6,244 nt of DNA from Acidimicrobiia bacterium (GTDB lineage Bacteria > Actinomycetota > Acidimicrobiia > Acidimicrobiales > JACDCH01), in contig JACDCH010000162.1 in assembly GCA_013694495.1 (NCBI GenBank), forward strand, positions 1-6,244, read 5' to 3'. The notes below the pieces were generated by a model that had not been told where the DNA came from, made no database searches, and saw only the letters and a program-made list of their open reading frames with translations. Made by a program: the position numbers and the translations under genes. Below, piece after piece: positions 5,757-6,244 of this stretch (positions within the stretch are counted from its first letter, which is position 1; each line of letters opens with the position of its first letter).

Positions 5757-6244
5757 ATGATCGAGAAGAAGGCGACCAAGTCAGGCGAGCCGCGCTACGA
5801 GGTGCGGGTCCGCGGTACTGACGGCACCGAGAGGTCGAAGACCTTCCGGATCAAGAAGGAAGCCGAGCGCTACGAACGGGCCCAGCAGACCGCCGTCGCC
5901 GGGGGTGTCTGGATCGATCCCCGAGCGGGTCGAGTGACGCTGGCGGCGTGGTCAGCGGAGTGGCAACGGACGGTCGTCCACCTCAGCCCCTCGACGCAGC
6001 GCATCTACGAGGCGAACCTCCGGCTCCACGTTATGCCCGAGCTCGGCGAGATGGAGCTGAGCAAGCTGACCCCGTCGATGCTGCGCGCCTGGCTGTCGGG
6101 CGTTTCGACGAAGACCCGCTGTTGCCGGCAGCGCTGTCTGCACATGGCTTGGCGGCGCTGCGTGTTCACCGGGCGGCATGAGTCGATGAGCACGGGGTGT
6201 GGGTTGTCAGTCGCGGGTGAGTTCGGCGACGGCCTTCTTGGCGC
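5757..6244 (+). CDS. Tyrosine integrase, N-terminal part; homology breaks at about 6116
   Basis: The ATG at 5757 starts six bases after the XRE stop; AAGGAG at 5739-5744 is the likely, rather distant, ribosome site. Residues 1-55 are the arm-type DNA-binding domain (EPRYEVRVRGTDGTERSKTF, then the DPRAG motif at 54-58). Residues 60-120 are the start of the core-binding SAM-like domain (LAAWSAEWQR, LSPSTQRIYEANLRLHVMPE, LGEMELSKLTPSMLRAWLSG). Up to STKT (residues 117-120, ending 6116) this is a normal phage/ICE integrase of about 370-400 residues. Beyond that the frame stays open to the window edge but becomes Cys/Arg-rich (RCCRQRCLHMAWRR) and unlike any integrase. The catalytic domain is therefore not reached, and a deletion or rearrangement near 6117 is likely. 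An assembly join is the alternative. Confidence 0.7.
   Translation, partial: MIEKKATKSGEPRYEVRVRGTDGTERSKTFRIKKEAERYERAQQTAVAGGVWIDPRAGRVTLAAWSAEWQRTVVHLSPSTQRIYEANLRLHVMPELGEMELSKLTPSMLRAWLSGVSTKTRCCRQRCLHMAWRRCVFTGRHESMSTGCGLSVAGEFGDGLLG
6207..6244 (-). CDS. Possible C-terminal tail of a gene entering from the right
   Basis: The last 38 bases read on the minus strand as AKKAVAELTRD and a stop at 6207, which looks like a normal helical protein end. Its composition is more convincing than the plus-strand continuation of the integrase frame over the same bases. Too short to identify; it could equally be chance. Confidence 0.2.
   Translation of the reverse strand, partial: AKKAVAELTRD

Noticed and set aside
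4953..5779. Two overlapping long minus-strand open frames across the XRE gene
   Set aside because: The XRE HTH on the plus strand is unmistakable and these frames show no domain.

Overview
The window is high-GC DNA, most likely from an actinobacterium. Codons end mostly in G or C, GTG starts are common, the promoters have the TANNNT type of -10 box, and the protein families (XRE regulator with an 'excisionase' HTH, MobF relaxase, ECF sigma factor with a downstream membrane protein, streptogrisin-like protease) are those common in Actinobacteria, possibly Acidimicrobiia. The lineage is an inference from style, not from a marker gene.

Layout. (1) Positions 60-359, plus strand: an N-terminal remnant of a tyrosine integrase, cut off just inside the core-binding domain. 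(2) Positions 404-3595, minus strand: a three-gene block. It runs in transcription order from a secreted S1 serine protease (2348-3595), over a gap of about 165 bases, to an ECF sigma factor (1651-2181) and a single-pass membrane protein (404-1654) whose GTG start overlaps the sigma stop by four bases. The membrane protein is the probable anti-sigma or sensor partner. (3) Positions 3596-4086: no confident gene; fragments that look coding switch frame, as in a decayed region. (4) Positions 4087-6116: a slice of an integrative mobilizable or conjugative element. On the minus strand are a MobF relaxase N-terminus and an excisionase-like HTH protein; divergently on the plus strand are an XRE regulator and, six bases after it, a tyrosine integrase. 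Both outer genes are broken: the relaxase loses homology near 4230, before its HUH metal-binding histidines, and the integrase loses homology near 6116, before its catalytic domain. (5) Positions 6117-6244: unrelated sequence, with what may be the tail of a minus-strand gene at the right edge.

How the parts fit. The mobile slice looks like a control and mobilisation module. The XRE and excisionase genes face away from each other across a 125-base region in which two predicted promoters overlap head-on and share a dyad, as expected of a repressor/excision switch. Between the excisionase and relaxase genes sits a hairpin followed by an ATTGTC motif that resembles the R388 (TrwC) hairpin and nic site, so this is a candidate oriT. 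Its orientation would send the relaxase gene across last. Because relaxase and integrase are both truncated, the element is probably dead or dependent on help in trans. The sigma block is probably chromosomal; the 3' two thirds of the protease gene is visibly lower in GC than its neighbours.

No tRNA, rRNA, CRISPR array or intact insertion sequence was seen. The most novel-looking items are the candidate oriT and the face-to-face promoter switch. Neither proves a new system by itself.
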